64,000 nt of DNA from JAGIBJ01 sp032119795. Its GTDB lineage: Bacteria > Actinomycetota > Thermoleophilia > Solirubrobacterales > Solirubrobacteraceae. Position 1 is the first letter of the stretch. Every line of letters begins with the position of its first letter. The stretch lies in assembly GCA_032119795.1 (NCBI GenBank), contig JAUMFO010000008.1, forward strand, positions 434,001 to 498,000, given 5' to 3'. A program made the position numbers and the translations under genes. Below are positions 43,787-51,342 of the stretch, piece by piece. Under the pieces are notes generated by a model. It was not told where the DNA came from, did no database searches, and was given only the letters and a program-made list of their open reading frames with translations.

Positions 43787-44157
43787 AGGGACCCCTTTTG
43801 GGTTGTCGTGTGCTGGGAGATGGCGAGTGAAGGCTCGTCGCTATGGAGCCGCAGTTCGGCCGAGAGTTCGATGCCAATGGCGACGCCAACGAGCATCGCG
43901 ACGCGCGTCTGCTCGCTGAGCAAGGCCGTCAGCGCGGTGCGGGCAGCGACGGGATCCGAGGCGGCGATGGCTTTGTCGATCTCGCGAGCGTCGTCGTCGG
44001 CGCCCCAGCCGCCGCTCGCCAGCGCCTCAAGCAAAATGCGTTGGAGACCGGGGGCTGCCTGGGCGACCAGGCGCTCCGCGGTGTCGAACCGGCCAGGTTC
44101 TCGAAGGGCCTCCAAGGCCGCCTCGAGCTCGGCTTGAGTCACGAATTCGCGCGGCAT
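43783..44157 (-). CDS. Small all-helical protein of unknown function
   Basis: 124 residues, predicted mostly helical: MPREFVTQAELEAALEALREPGRFDTAERLVAQAAPG, then RILLEALASGGWG and AIAASDPVAARTALTALLSEQTRVAMLVGVAIGIEL. No family is recognised and no signal peptide or membrane span is clear, though the segment VAMLVGVAIGIEL is hydrophobic. First gene of the four-gene operon, with a -10-like TATCAT 8 nt upstream of ATG 44157. Confidence 0.7.
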   Translation of the reverse strand: MPREFVTQAELEAALEALREPGRFDTAERLVAQAAPGLQRILLEALASGGWGADDDAREIDKAIAASDPVAARTALTALLSEQTRVAMLVGVAIGIELSAELRLHSDEPSLAISQHTTTQKGSL

Positions 44158-44165
44158 CTCCGCCG

Positions 44166-44171
44166 ATGATA
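44166..44171 (-). promoter_or_regulatory. Candidate -10 element (TATCAT)
   Basis: On the minus strand TATCAT ends 8 nt before the ATG of the four-gene operon. GGAG lies just before the ATG and may also help initiation. Confidence 0.45.
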
Positions 44172-44327
44172 GGCGCGCGGCGCCCGGTCGGTTCCAGCAG
44201 CCACCCTTGGGCGAGCAGCGGGCTGCCCTGAGGGCGTGTGCAAGAGCGCCCGATGAAGTCCGCGCCGAAGCGCCCGCGCCCGTAGACTCACCCGTTATCG
44301 CCATGCGCATCACAACGGAGGAATCTG

Positions 44328-45413
44328 GTGTCCACTGCTGAACTGACGAGCTCACGGCTCGAGGAACTGCTGGGAGCGGACGCCGATTCGCTGCTGAACC
44401 ACAAGTCGACCGCCATCCCGGCCGAGAGCCTGCATCTCCCGGGCCCGGATTTCGTCGACCGGATCTACTCGATCACCGATCGCAATCCGCAGGTGCTCCG
44501 CAACCTGCAGGCGCTCTTTAGCCACGGTCGGCTCGCCGACACCGGCTACGTGAGCATCCTGCCGGTCGACCAGGGCATCGAGCATTCGGCCGGCGCGTCG
44601 TTCGCGCCGAACCCCGACTACTTCGACCCCGAGAACATCGTGAAGCTCGCGATCGAGGGTGGCACCAACGCCGTTGCCTCGACGCTCGGCGTCCTCGGCT
44701 CGGTCTCGCGCAAGTACGCGCACAAGATCCCCTTCATCGTGAAGGTCAACCACAACGAGTTCCTGGGCTACCCGAACGCGTTCGACCAGATCAAGTTCTC
44801 GTCGGTCCAGCGCGCCAAGGAACTCGGAGCTGCCGGCATCGGCGCCACGATCTACTTCGGCTCCGACGAGTCGCGTCGCCAGATCGTTCAGGTCGCCGAG
44901 CTCTTCGAGGAGGCGCACCGCGAGGGGCTCTTCACCGTGCTGTGGTGCTACCTGCGGAACCCGGCGTTCGTCGTCGACGGCGTCGATTACCACGTCGCTG
45001 CCGACCTCACCGGCCAGGCCAACCACCTGGGCGTGACGATCGAGGCCGACATCATCAAGCAGAAGCTCCCGGAGAACAACGGGGGCTACAACGCGCTGAA
45101 CCAGACCTCCAGCTACGGCAAGACGTCGCCGCTGATCTACGACAAGCTGACGACCGATCACCCGATCGATCTGACCCGCTACCAGCTGGCCAACTGCTAC
45201 ATGGGCCGCGCACCCCTGATCAACTCGGGCGGCGCGTCGTCCGGTGTGACCGACCTCGCCGAGGCCGTCCGCACCGCCGTCATCAACAAGCGCGCCGGCG
45301 GCGCGGGCCTCATCTCCGGCCGCAAGGCGTTCCAGCGCCCCATCGGCGAGGGTGCTGCTCTCCTGCACGCCATCCAGGACGTCTACCTCTCCGGCGACGT
45401 GACCATCGCTTAA
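44328..45413 (+). CDS. fbaB: Fructose-bisphosphate aldolase, class I (FbaB/DhnA type)
   Basis: 361 residues. It splits fructose 1,6-bisphosphate into glyceraldehyde 3-phosphate and dihydroxyacetone phosphate, through a Lys Schiff base rather than a metal. The DhnA-type blocks SILPVDQGIEHS, KVNHNEFLGYP, IGATIYFGSDESRRQI and LINSGGASSG are visible. GTG start with GGAGG 6 nt upstream and cgTAGACTc further up as a possible -10. With enolase at 48 kb it belongs to glycolysis/gluconeogenesis. Confidence 0.95.
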   Translation: MSTAELTSSRLEELLGADADSLLNHKSTAIPAESLHLPGPDFVDRIYSITDRNPQVLRNLQALFSHGRLADTGYVSILPVDQGIEHSAGASFAPNPDYFDPENIVKLAIEGGTNAVASTLGVLGSVSRKYAHKIPFIVKVNHNEFLGYPNAFDQIKFSSVQRAKELGAAGIGATIYFGSDESRRQIVQVAELFEEAHREGLFTVLWCYLRNPAFVVDGVDYHVAADLTGQANHLGVTIEADIIKQKLPENNGGYNALNQTSSYGKTSPLIYDKLTTDHPIDLTRYQLANCYMGRAPLINSGGASSGVTDLAEAVRTAVINKRAGGAGLISGRKAFQRPIGEGAALLHAIQDVYLSGDVTIA

Positions 45414-45425
45414 GCGACGACCGCT

Positions 45426-45447
45426 GCCGGGCGCCTCGGCGCCCGGC
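45426..45447 (+). terminator. GC hairpin just after fbaB
   Basis: GCCGGGCGCC and GGCGCCCGGC form a 10-bp stem with a 2-nt loop (TC), 12 bp after the stop. No T tract. It could protect the 3' end before the stronger terminator. Confidence 0.6.
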
Positions 45448-45472
45448 GACTCGGGCTCAGGTCCGCCCCACG

Positions 45473-45515
45473 ACGGCCGCTTCGACTCCAAATGGGGTCG
45501 AAGCGGCCGTTTGTC
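45473..45515 (+). terminator. Rho-independent terminator of fbaB
   Basis: ACGGCCGCTTCGAC (45473-45486) and GTCGAAGCGGCCGT (45497-45510) form a perfect 14-bp stem with a 10-nt loop, followed by ttgtcgt on the plus strand. Confidence 0.85.
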
Positions 45516-45603
45516 GTAGGCGCGTGCGCTTGTCACAGAACGAGGTTCAACTCGCCGCGATGGCGCGCGAACGCTGCGACTCGACCACGGAAAGGCGAGC
45601 GCG

Positions 45604-45621
45604 AGTTACATTCATGTAACT
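45604..45621. promoter_or_regulatory. Perfect palindrome AGTTACAT-TC-ATGTAACT, operator candidate
   Basis: An 8-bp inverted repeat with a 2-bp centre in an AT-richer block upstream of the small membrane protein gene. The size and symmetry suit a dimeric HTH repressor such as a TetR or GntR type. No T tract or matching second copy was seen in the window. Confidence 0.6.
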
Positions 45622-45797
45622 AGCGAATTTGCAGGTCTTTCTCTCACTATTCCCACTCATCAGACCATTTCTGGCAGCGACGCTACGCCGCCAAACGGCG
45701 TTATGGCCCGAAAAGTCTCTAGATCAACTTGAGGTTGATGTTCAGGCTGGCAAACGCCCCGGTCGGTTCAGTAGCCTTCAAGGCCGTGGCTGTTCGC

Positions 45798-46034
45798 ATG
45801 GACCAGAGCCTCGTCGACTTCGAGCAAGCGTTTGCCGACCAAATCGCCCAGGAGCGTCGCGCCGCGACGCTCGTGCAAGCCAAGGTCGAGCACCGCACGA
45901 AGCAACGGCAGGTAGAGAACATCAACCGCCAAGGCGGTCGACGGTTCATCCTGCTCGCGCTCGCCCTGATCGCCACGGCCGTCATCGTCACGGTCGTGAT
46001 GTTCAAGGCGCTCTACTTGGTCTTGGGGGGATAG
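45798..46034 (+). CDS. Small coiled-coil membrane protein
   Basis: 78 residues from ATG 45798. The first 55 residues form a charged helix or coiled coil (SLVDFEQAFADQIAQERRAATLVQAKVEHRTKQRQVENINRQ), and the C-terminus is one membrane span (LLALALIATAVIVTVVMFKALYLVLGG). In-frame starts also exist at 45729 (TTG) and 45738 (ATG), which would add up to 23 residues. The chain order predicts the helix in the cytosol. Function unknown. It converges with csrA. Confidence 0.7.
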   Translation: MDQSLVDFEQAFADQIAQERRAATLVQAKVEHRTKQRQVENINRQGGRRFILLALALIATAVIVTVVMFKALYLVLGG

Positions 46035-46076
46035 GTCCCCCCGCGCGCTGCGCGGATCTCTCGGACCCATCTCTCG

Positions 46077-46100
46077 GCGTCAGCGTGGTCGCCTGACGCC
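46077..46100. terminator. Short hairpin between convergent genes
   Basis: GGCGTCAG (46077-46084) and CTGACGCC (46093-46100) form an 8-bp stem with an 8-nt loop, between the small membrane protein and csrA. It is weak and lacks a T tract. Confidence 0.45.
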
Positions 46101-46106
46101 AGCGAG

Positions 46107-46337
46107 TTAGCTGCTTGGCGCCTCGGCGTCTGCGGCCGGCTCTGCAGGCGCGGCACCGTTCTCTTCGGCGGCGCCTTCGGTCTGGAGTTCGACCCAGACC
46201 TCCTTGCGGTGCACGGTGGTCGAACGCGGGGCGGTGATGCCCACCCGGACCTTCCCGCCGCCGATCGCCACGATCTCGATCTCGATGTCGTCGCCGATGA
46301 CGATGGCTTCGCCGGGTTTCCTGGTGAGAACGAGCAT
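46107..46337 (-). CDS. csrA: Carbon storage regulator CsrA
   Basis: 76 residues. MLVLTRKPGEAIVIGDDIEIEIVAIGGGKVRVGITAP is the classic CsrA opening, with the RNA-binding Arg in LTRK and the later RKEVW (HRKEVWVELQ). The last 25 residues are an Ala/Glu-rich extension. CsrA binds GGA motifs in mRNA leaders and, in other bacteria, is held by FliW. There is no purine-rich ribosome site before the ATG; the leader is C-rich. No flagellar genes are present in this window. Confidence 0.95.
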   Translation of the reverse strand: MLVLTRKPGEAIVIGDDIEIEIVAIGGGKVRVGITAPRSTTVHRKEVWVELQTEGAAEENGAAPAEPAADAEAPSS

Positions 46338-46472
46338 GCGTGGAGGGGTGCGGGTACACCCGACCGTCCGTCGATCCAAGCACGACCGGCCGATAGGTGC
46401 AACCACCGCGAGCGTACCCGAATGGCCGGAGCCGCACGGCCAGCCAGGGCGCCCGGCCACCGGTGGCTCAAG

Positions 46473-46478
46473 TAACCT
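46473..46478 (+). promoter_or_regulatory. Candidate -10 element (TAACCT)
   Basis: TAACCT ends 8 nt before the ATG at 46487 with no ribosome site in between. Confidence 0.4.
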
Positions 46479-46486
46479 GCGCAGCG

Positions 46487-47134
46487 ATGGCTAGACGATC
46501 ACTGCGTCCGCAACTGAATCAGATCCGAACCTGGGTGCGCCAGGGACGGACTGACGCGTGGATCGCCCATCAGCTCGAGGCCACCGTGCAGCAGATCTCC
46601 GCCTTCAAGGCAGAGAACGACCTGACGGAGGGCACGGGCGAAGAAGCTCAGGCTGCCAGCCCAGCCGGCGAGGTCGACCTCCGAGCGGAGGACGACGCGC
46701 TCATCGCGAAGGAACTCGAAGCCGAGGCCGTTCGTCGCGCCGCGGAAGAGGCCGCCGCGAAAGAGAAAGCTGAGGCGGAGGCGAAAGCCAAAGCTGAAGC
46801 ACGCGCGGCAGCTGGCGAGTCCGATGATGAAGACGACAGCGACGAGACCGAAGCCGGTTCCCGTCGCCGCCGCCGAGGACGCCGAGGTGGCCGAGGCCGC
46901 CGCAGCTCCGAGACGACGTTTGAGGCGACCTTCGACCACGGCGAAGAGGGGTATGGCCTTTGGCTCGACCCTGCCGTGGCCGACAGCGCCATCTATGCCG
47001 AGCACTGGGCCGGACAACGGCCGATCGAAGTCACCTTTGAGGCTGACCAGATCATCATCCGCCGCCCTGAGTCGGGCACCAAAGCGACCGACGAGTCTTC
47101 GGACGCCGTCGGCGCTTCCACCGGGGACGCATAA
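46487..47134 (+). CDS. HTH protein with an Arg-rich linker and a C-terminal domain of unknown function
   Basis: 215 residues. The N-terminal 45 residues read like a homeodomain-type HTH (LNQIRTWVRQGRTDAWIAHQLEATVQQISAFK). Then follow an Ala/Glu/Lys-rich coiled coil (about 65-110), an acidic run (DDEDDSDE) and a basic run SRRRRRGRRGGRGRRS (about 130-145), which could bind RNA. The C-terminal domain (about 147-200) has FDHGEEGYGLWLDPAVADSAIYAEHWAGQRPIEVTF. The combination suggests nucleic-acid binding, but no known family fits. It starts opposite csrA across about 150 bp. Confidence 0.75.
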   Translation: MARRSLRPQLNQIRTWVRQGRTDAWIAHQLEATVQQISAFKAENDLTEGTGEEAQAASPAGEVDLRAEDDALIAKELEAEAVRRAAEEAAAKEKAEAEAKAKAEARAAAGESDDEDDSDETEAGSRRRRRGRRGGRGRRSSETTFEATFDHGEEGYGLWLDPAVADSAIYAEHWAGQRPIEVTFEADQIIIRRPESGTKATDESSDAVGASTGDA

Positions 47135-47225
47135 ACCCAAGGCCCCGCTACGGCGGGCCCGAGCGCGCATGGAGCGCCGTCGGTCATTCCTGACCTGCGG
47201 CGCTTCCGCTCGCCCCTGACCGGGC

Positions 47226-47579
47226 TCAGTTAATGATGCGGCCGATCTCGTATCTGGCCGCTCCGATTCTCCTGCCGCCGCCGACGTCGCGGGCGAAGCG
47301 GGCGTAGCGGCTGAAGGCGGCGTCGACGGCGAGGCTTGGCGCCCACGCCCACGGCTCTTCGGGAGCGTTCAGTACGAGGAGGTCGACGGCCCAGTCGGTG
47401 CCGGACTCGTATTGGCGCACGAGCTCGTCGAGGCGGAATGGTCGGCCGACGCGCCTGCGCAGTTCGGCGATCAGGATGTCGGCGAGGTCGTCGAGGCGCT
47501 GGCGGCGCGGGAGCGGCTCGCGGCCGACGCGCCGCTCAGCTTCGAGCCAGTCCGTGAGTCGGGCGTCGTCGTGGTCCAC
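47226..47579 (-). CDS. Unknown small protein in the eno-divIC cluster
   Basis: 117 residues from GTG 47579. The sequence is rich in Arg and Asp, with RLDDLADILIAELRRRVGRPFRLDELVRQYESGTDW and an Ala-Phe-Ala pattern near the end. No transmembrane segment or known domain. It lies 35 nt after divIC on the same strand, so it may be the last gene of that operon. The start codon is not well supported by a ribosome site. Confidence 0.7.
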   Translation of the reverse strand: MDHDDARLTDWLEAERRVGREPLPRRQRLDDLADILIAELRRRVGRPFRLDELVRQYESGTDWAVDLLVLNAPEEPWAWAPSLAVDAAFSRYARFARDVGGGRRIGAARYEIGRIIN

Positions 47580-47614
47580 AGCCCATCAGGCTAGCTCAGC
47601 CGGGCGCGACGCTT

Positions 47615-47935
47615 CTACGGCTGAGGGAGGTCCTCGATCACATAGGACCGCTCTGAGGGGCCTACGAGGCCCTGACGCCGCGCTTGCTCCTCTAGGCCGG
47701 TCCCACGGCTCATCTCGCGGCTCTGGGCCTCCAGACGGCGCTGCTCAGCTTGCAGGCTGTTGAGCTGCTGCCGGGTGTCCTCCGCGCGGTTCTGCGTGCT
47801 GAGGTAGTCGCGGGTCGGCCCGATCGCCAGCCAGATGCAGGCGGCGACGCAGACGGCGAGGAAGATGCGCGCGAAGCGATCGGGGCGCAGCGTGACGCGA
47901 GCGGCGGTCGGGCTGGCGGCCACGGAGCGGTCCAT
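47615..47935 (-). CDS. divIC: Septum formation initiator, FtsB/DivIC-type
   Basis: 106 residues. A membrane segment (about 22-40, FARIFLAVCVAACIWLAIG) precedes a leucine-zipper-like coiled coil (about 48-75, NRAEDTRQQLNSLQAEQRRLEAQ), then LEEQARRQGLVGPSERSYVIE, the typical C-terminal block. The protein bridges cell-division proteins in the outer space. It follows eno by 79 nt, the standard actinobacterial order. Confidence 0.93.
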   Translation of the reverse strand: MDRSVAASPTAARVTLRPDRFARIFLAVCVAACIWLAIGPTRDYLSTQNRAEDTRQQLNSLQAEQRRLEAQSREMSRGTGLEEQARRQGLVGPSERSYVIEDLPQP

Positions 47936-48014
47936 GCGCGCGTCTTTCGACGGTGCCCCGCCGCTCCCTGCCGACCAAGACGGCCGGCAAGGAGTCCTGC
48001 GGAACCGTTCTCCG

Positions 48015-49289
48015 CTAGCTGCGGAAGACGCTGCGCCCGGGGTAGACGGCCTTGGAGCCGAGTGCTTCTTCGATGCGCAGGAGCTGGTTGTACTTGGCGA
48101 CGCGGTCTGAGCGGGACGGCGCGCCGGTCTTGATCTGGCCGGCGCCGGTGGCGACGGCGAGGTCGGCGATGGTGACGTCTTCGGTCTCGCCGGAGCGGTG
48201 GCTCATGACGGCGGTGTAGCCGGCTTCGTGGGCCATGCGGATCGCCTCGAGGGTCTCGGTGAGCGTGCCGATCTGGTTGACCTTGATGAGGATCGAGTTG
48301 CCGACGCCGAGGTCGATGCCGCGCTTCAGGCGCTCGGGGTTGGTGACGAACAGGTCGTCGCCGACGAGCTGGACCTTCTCGCCGATGGCGTCGGTGAGGA
48401 CCTTCCAGCCGTCCCAGTCCTCTTCGTTCATGCCGTCCTCGATGGAGAGGATCGGGTACTTGCCGGCTTTGTCTGCCCAGTAGTCGGCGAGCTCCTGCGA
48501 GGTGAGGGAGCGGCCCTCATGCTCGAGGACGTAGACGCCGTCCTTGTAGATCTCGGAGGTGGCGGGATCCAGGGCGATGGCGACATCGACGCCGGGCTTG
48601 TAGCCGGCCTTCTCGATGCCGTCGACGAGGACCTGGAGTGCTTCCTCGTTGGAGGAGAGGTTCGGAGCGAAGCCGCCCTCGTCGCCGACCGACGTGGCCA
48701 TGCCGCGATCGTGGAGCAGCTTCTTGAGGTTGTGGAACACCTCGGTGCCGATCCGCAGGCCCTCGCTGAAGGAGGAGGCGCCGCACGGGACGACCATGAA
48801 TTCCTGGAAGTCGACCGAGTTGTCTGCGTGTGAGCCGCCGTTGAGGACGTTCATCATCGGGACCGGCAGCGTGACCGCCGACTCGCCGCCGAGGTGGCGC
48901 CACAGCGGCTGGCCGGCGTCGACGGCGGCCGCCTTGGCGACCGCAAGCGACACACCGAGGATGGCGTTGGCGCCCAGGCGCGACTTCGTCGGGGTGCCGT
49001 CGACGTCGATCAGGGTCTTGTCGAGGCCAGCCTGGTCGGTGGCGTCGAAGCCTTTGACGGCAGCGGCGAGCTCGCCGTTGACGTTGGCGACGGCGTTCAG
49101 CACGCCCTTGCCGAGGTAGGCGTCGCCGCCGTCGCGCAGCTCGGTGGCCTCAAACTCGCCGGTGGATGCGCCGGACGGCACCGCTGCGCGGGCGAAGGCT
49201 CCGCTGCTGAGCGTGACGTCGACCTCGACGGTCGGGTTGCCGCGGCTGTCGAGGATCTGCCGGGCGTGGACGCTCTGGACCGTGCTCAT
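48015..49289 (-). CDS. eno: Enolase
   Basis: 424 residues. It interconverts 2-phosphoglycerate and phosphoenolpyruvate. The enolase signature ILIKVNQIGTLTETLE (about 335-350), the Mg ligands in SIEDGMNEEDW and LVGDDLFVTN, and the active-site SHRSGETEDVTIADLAV are all present. ATG 49289 overlaps the stop of mazG by 4 nt (ATGA). Confidence 0.98.
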   Translation of the reverse strand: MSTVQSVHARQILDSRGNPTVEVDVTLSSGAFARAAVPSGASTGEFEATELRDGGDAYLGKGVLNAVANVNGELAAAVKGFDATDQAGLDKTLIDVDGTPTKSRLGANAILGVSLAVAKAAAVDAGQPLWRHLGGESAVTLPVPMMNVLNGGSHADNSVDFQEFMVVPCGASSFSEGLRIGTEVFHNLKKLLHDRGMATSVGDEGGFAPNLSSNEEALQVLVDGIEKAGYKPGVDVAIALDPATSEIYKDGVYVLEHEGRSLTSQELADYWADKAGKYPILSIEDGMNEEDWDGWKVLTDAIGEKVQLVGDDLFVTNPERLKRGIDLGVGNSILIKVNQIGTLTETLEAIRMAHEAGYTAVMSHRSGETEDVTIADLAVATGAGQIKTGAPSRSDRVAKYNQLLRIEEALGSKAVYPGRSVFRS

Positions 49290-50020
49290 CGTGTTCCTTG
49301 GTCTGGTGACGGTGACGTGGGTGGTTGGGCGCTTGCCCGCAGCCGTGCGGTGGTCGCGCGCAGTGCCAGCTCGGGATCGAGGCCGCGACGACGCGCGGCA
49401 TCTACGAGCACGAAGAGATCATCCCCGAGTGCGGCGAACGCTGCGGTGTCGTCGGCCGGGAGCTCTCGCTGGCGGCCCTCGAGGCCGAGGGCCTGGAGCG
49501 GGTCGCCGCCGGCATGGGCGACGCGGCGTTGACTCTTGCGAGCCAGCAGCAGCGCCGGGAGCAGCTCGGGGACCTCGCCAAAGAGGCCGCCGCGGCGTCC
49601 CTCCTCCCCGCGCTTGATCTGCTCCCACGTGGAGCGCACCTCGCCGGCCGTCTCGGCGACGGCTTCGCCGTAGACGTGGGGGTGGCGGCGCACGAGCTTG
49701 CGAAAGAGCCCGGCGGCGACCTCGCTCAGACTTGAGACGCCGCGCTCCTCGAGCAGGAGCGTGAGGAAGAAGACCTGGAAGAGGAGGTCGCCGAGTTCGT
49801 CGGCGAGGTGGGCATCTTCGCCGGCCATAGCCGCGTCGGCGACCTCGTAGGCCTCATCGAGCGTGTGCGGCACGATCGTGCGCTCATCCTGCACACGATC
49901 CCACGCGCACTCCACCCGCAGTTGGCGTACCAACGCATCGAGGGCGGCGAGCGTTTCCGCTGCACCGCCCTCGGCGGGGAGCGCAGGCGGACGAACCGGC
50001 CCTGCTCCCTCAGTCGTCAT
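49286..50020 (-). CDS. mazG: Nucleoside triphosphate pyrophosphohydrolase MazG
   Basis: 244 residues. Two MazG-like helical parts: the first has ECAWDRVQDERTIVPHTLDEAYEVADA and ELGDLLFQVFFLTLLLEERG, with the Mg-binding Glu/Asp set (E-x-x-E, E-x-x-D). The second part (after GEVRSTWEQIKRGEE) is shorter. It hydrolyses NTPs to NMP and pyrophosphate, which cleans the nucleotide pool. It starts 10 nt after the stop of the SurA-like gene. Confidence 0.92.
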   Translation of the reverse strand: MTTEGAGPVRPPALPAEGGAAETLAALDALVRQLRVECAWDRVQDERTIVPHTLDEAYEVADAAMAGEDAHLADELGDLLFQVFFLTLLLEERGVSSLSEVAAGLFRKLVRRHPHVYGEAVAETAGEVRSTWEQIKRGEEGRRGGLFGEVPELLPALLLARKSQRRVAHAGGDPLQALGLEGRQRELPADDTAAFAALGDDLFVLVDAARRRGLDPELALRATTARLRASAQPPTSPSPDQGTR

Positions 50021-50030
50021 CAGACGTGGA

Positions 50031-51284
50031 TCAGCTGGCCGGAGCCGTCTGAACCTGCTGCTGCTGCTGAGCCGGGTCGATCTGCTGCGCGGCCGGGTCG
50101 ACGGGCGTCGTCGGCGCGAACTGCGGGACGCCGGCGCCCGGAGGCGGCGTCGCCTTCTCCTGGGCAGCTTCCTGCTCAGCGGAGGCACCGGTGTCGCCGC
50201 CACAGGCAACGAGATCATTCTGGTCGCTGGCACACGTGGTGCGAGCGGCCCAGCGGGCGAGGAACAGCGTGCGGAACTGGTTGATCGCGGCCTGCTGGTT
50301 CTCCTGCTGGAGCGCCTGCTTGAGCTGCGGCTCGAGCTCCTTGAAGTTCGGCTGCTTCTCCGCGTTGACGTTCTGCACCTTCACGACGTACCAGCCGAGC
50401 GAAGTCTTGATCGGCCCCAGGAGCGTGCCGGACTTGGCCTTAAAGACCGTGCCACCGAACTCCGGCGGCTGCTGATCAGCGGTGGTCGCGAGGACCTTGC
50501 CGCCCTGATCCTTGGTGGCAGCGTCGGTCGAGTACTTCTTGGCGATGGCCGTCCAGCTCTGGCCGGACTCGATCGCGGCCTTGGCGGCCTTGGCGTCGGC
50601 TTCGTCCTTGGCCTTGATCAGGCGAAGGTCGCGCGTCTCAGGCTGCACGTACGTCTCGCGCTTGCTCTCGAAGTACCGGCGGACCTCAATGGCGGTCGGC
50701 TCCGTGCTCTCGGCCTGCAGGTCGGCGACGATCTTGTCCTGGCCGAGCTTGGCGACGATGTTGAGTTCGACGTCTTCCTTCGTCAGACCGGACTGCGTCA
50801 GGAAGGCCTTGTAGCCCTCCTCGCCCTGGAACTGCTGGGTGATCGTGGACTCAAGCTCGCGGGCGAGTTCGGCCTTGCGGAACTCGATGCCCCGCTTGTC
50901 TGACTCGGCCTTGATCCAGTTCAGGTTGATGAGCTGCTGCATCGCCGTGTTGGCGGTCTGCTCGTACTGCTCTTCGCACTGCTTCTTGAGATCGCTGTCG
51001 GACGTCGACTTGCGCTGACTGTCCTTCGGGATCGCCTTCTTCTTCTCCGCCACGCAAGCCTTGAAGTCCGGGGAAACCAGCGGAGTGGTTTCCTTTACGG
51101 CCTTCTGCTGAGCCTGCGAGAGCGCGGCGCCGAAGAAGCGCTTGAACTGCTCCTGCGAGACGTTCAGCTCAGCATTGTCGGTCTTGATGACGGCGACGTC
51201 GCCCTCCGGCGGGCCACCGCAGGCGGCCAAGGAGAGCGAGACGACCGGCAGAATTAGGAGCAGGGAACGGAGAGACGTCTTCAC
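50031..51284 (-). CDS. Lipoprotein peptidyl-prolyl isomerase, SurA/PrsA-like
   Basis: 417 residues. Signal peptide with lipobox LSLAAC (Cys 22), so it is anchored outside the membrane. A SurA-like N-domain (about 30-200) is followed by a parvulin domain (about 215-310) containing LRLIKAKDEADAKAAKAAI...FGGTVFKAKSGTLLGPIKTSLGWYVVKV, the family's substrate groove. The Pro/Gln-rich tail is disordered. It helps fold secreted proteins, fitting the many exported proteins in this window. It lies between mfd and mazG. Confidence 0.9.
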   Translation of the reverse strand: MKTSLRSLLLILPVVSLSLAACGGPPEGDVAVIKTDNAELNVSQEQFKRFFGAALSQAQQKAVKETTPLVSPDFKACVAEKKKAIPKDSQRKSTSDSDLKKQCEEQYEQTANTAMQQLINLNWIKAESDKRGIEFRKAELARELESTITQQFQGEEGYKAFLTQSGLTKEDVELNIVAKLGQDKIVADLQAESTEPTAIEVRRYFESKRETYVQPETRDLRLIKAKDEADAKAAKAAIESGQSWTAIAKKYSTDAATKDQGGKVLATTADQQPPEFGGTVFKAKSGTLLGPIKTSLGWYVVKVQNVNAEKQPNFKELEPQLKQALQQENQQAAINQFRTLFLARWAARTTCASDQNDLVACGGDTGASAEQEAAQEKATPPPGAGVPQFAPTTPVDPAAQQIDPAQQQQQVQTAPAS

Positions 51285-51342
51285 GGTTCGCGGATACTAC
51301 CCATGCACGCCGCGCGATGACGTCGGTCACAGTTCGTTGACG

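Larger units (their letters stand above)
45414..45797. other. Intergenic region after fbaB, partly AT-richer than its surroundings
   Basis: About 384 bp. It starts with two hairpins (45426-45447 and 45473-45515), then holds a relatively AT-rich block of roughly 45590-45740 with the palindrome at 45604-45621. The upstream in-frame codons of the small membrane protein (from TTG 45729) are probably leader. No RNA gene was identified, though a small RNA is possible between 45620 and 45730. Confidence 0.55.
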
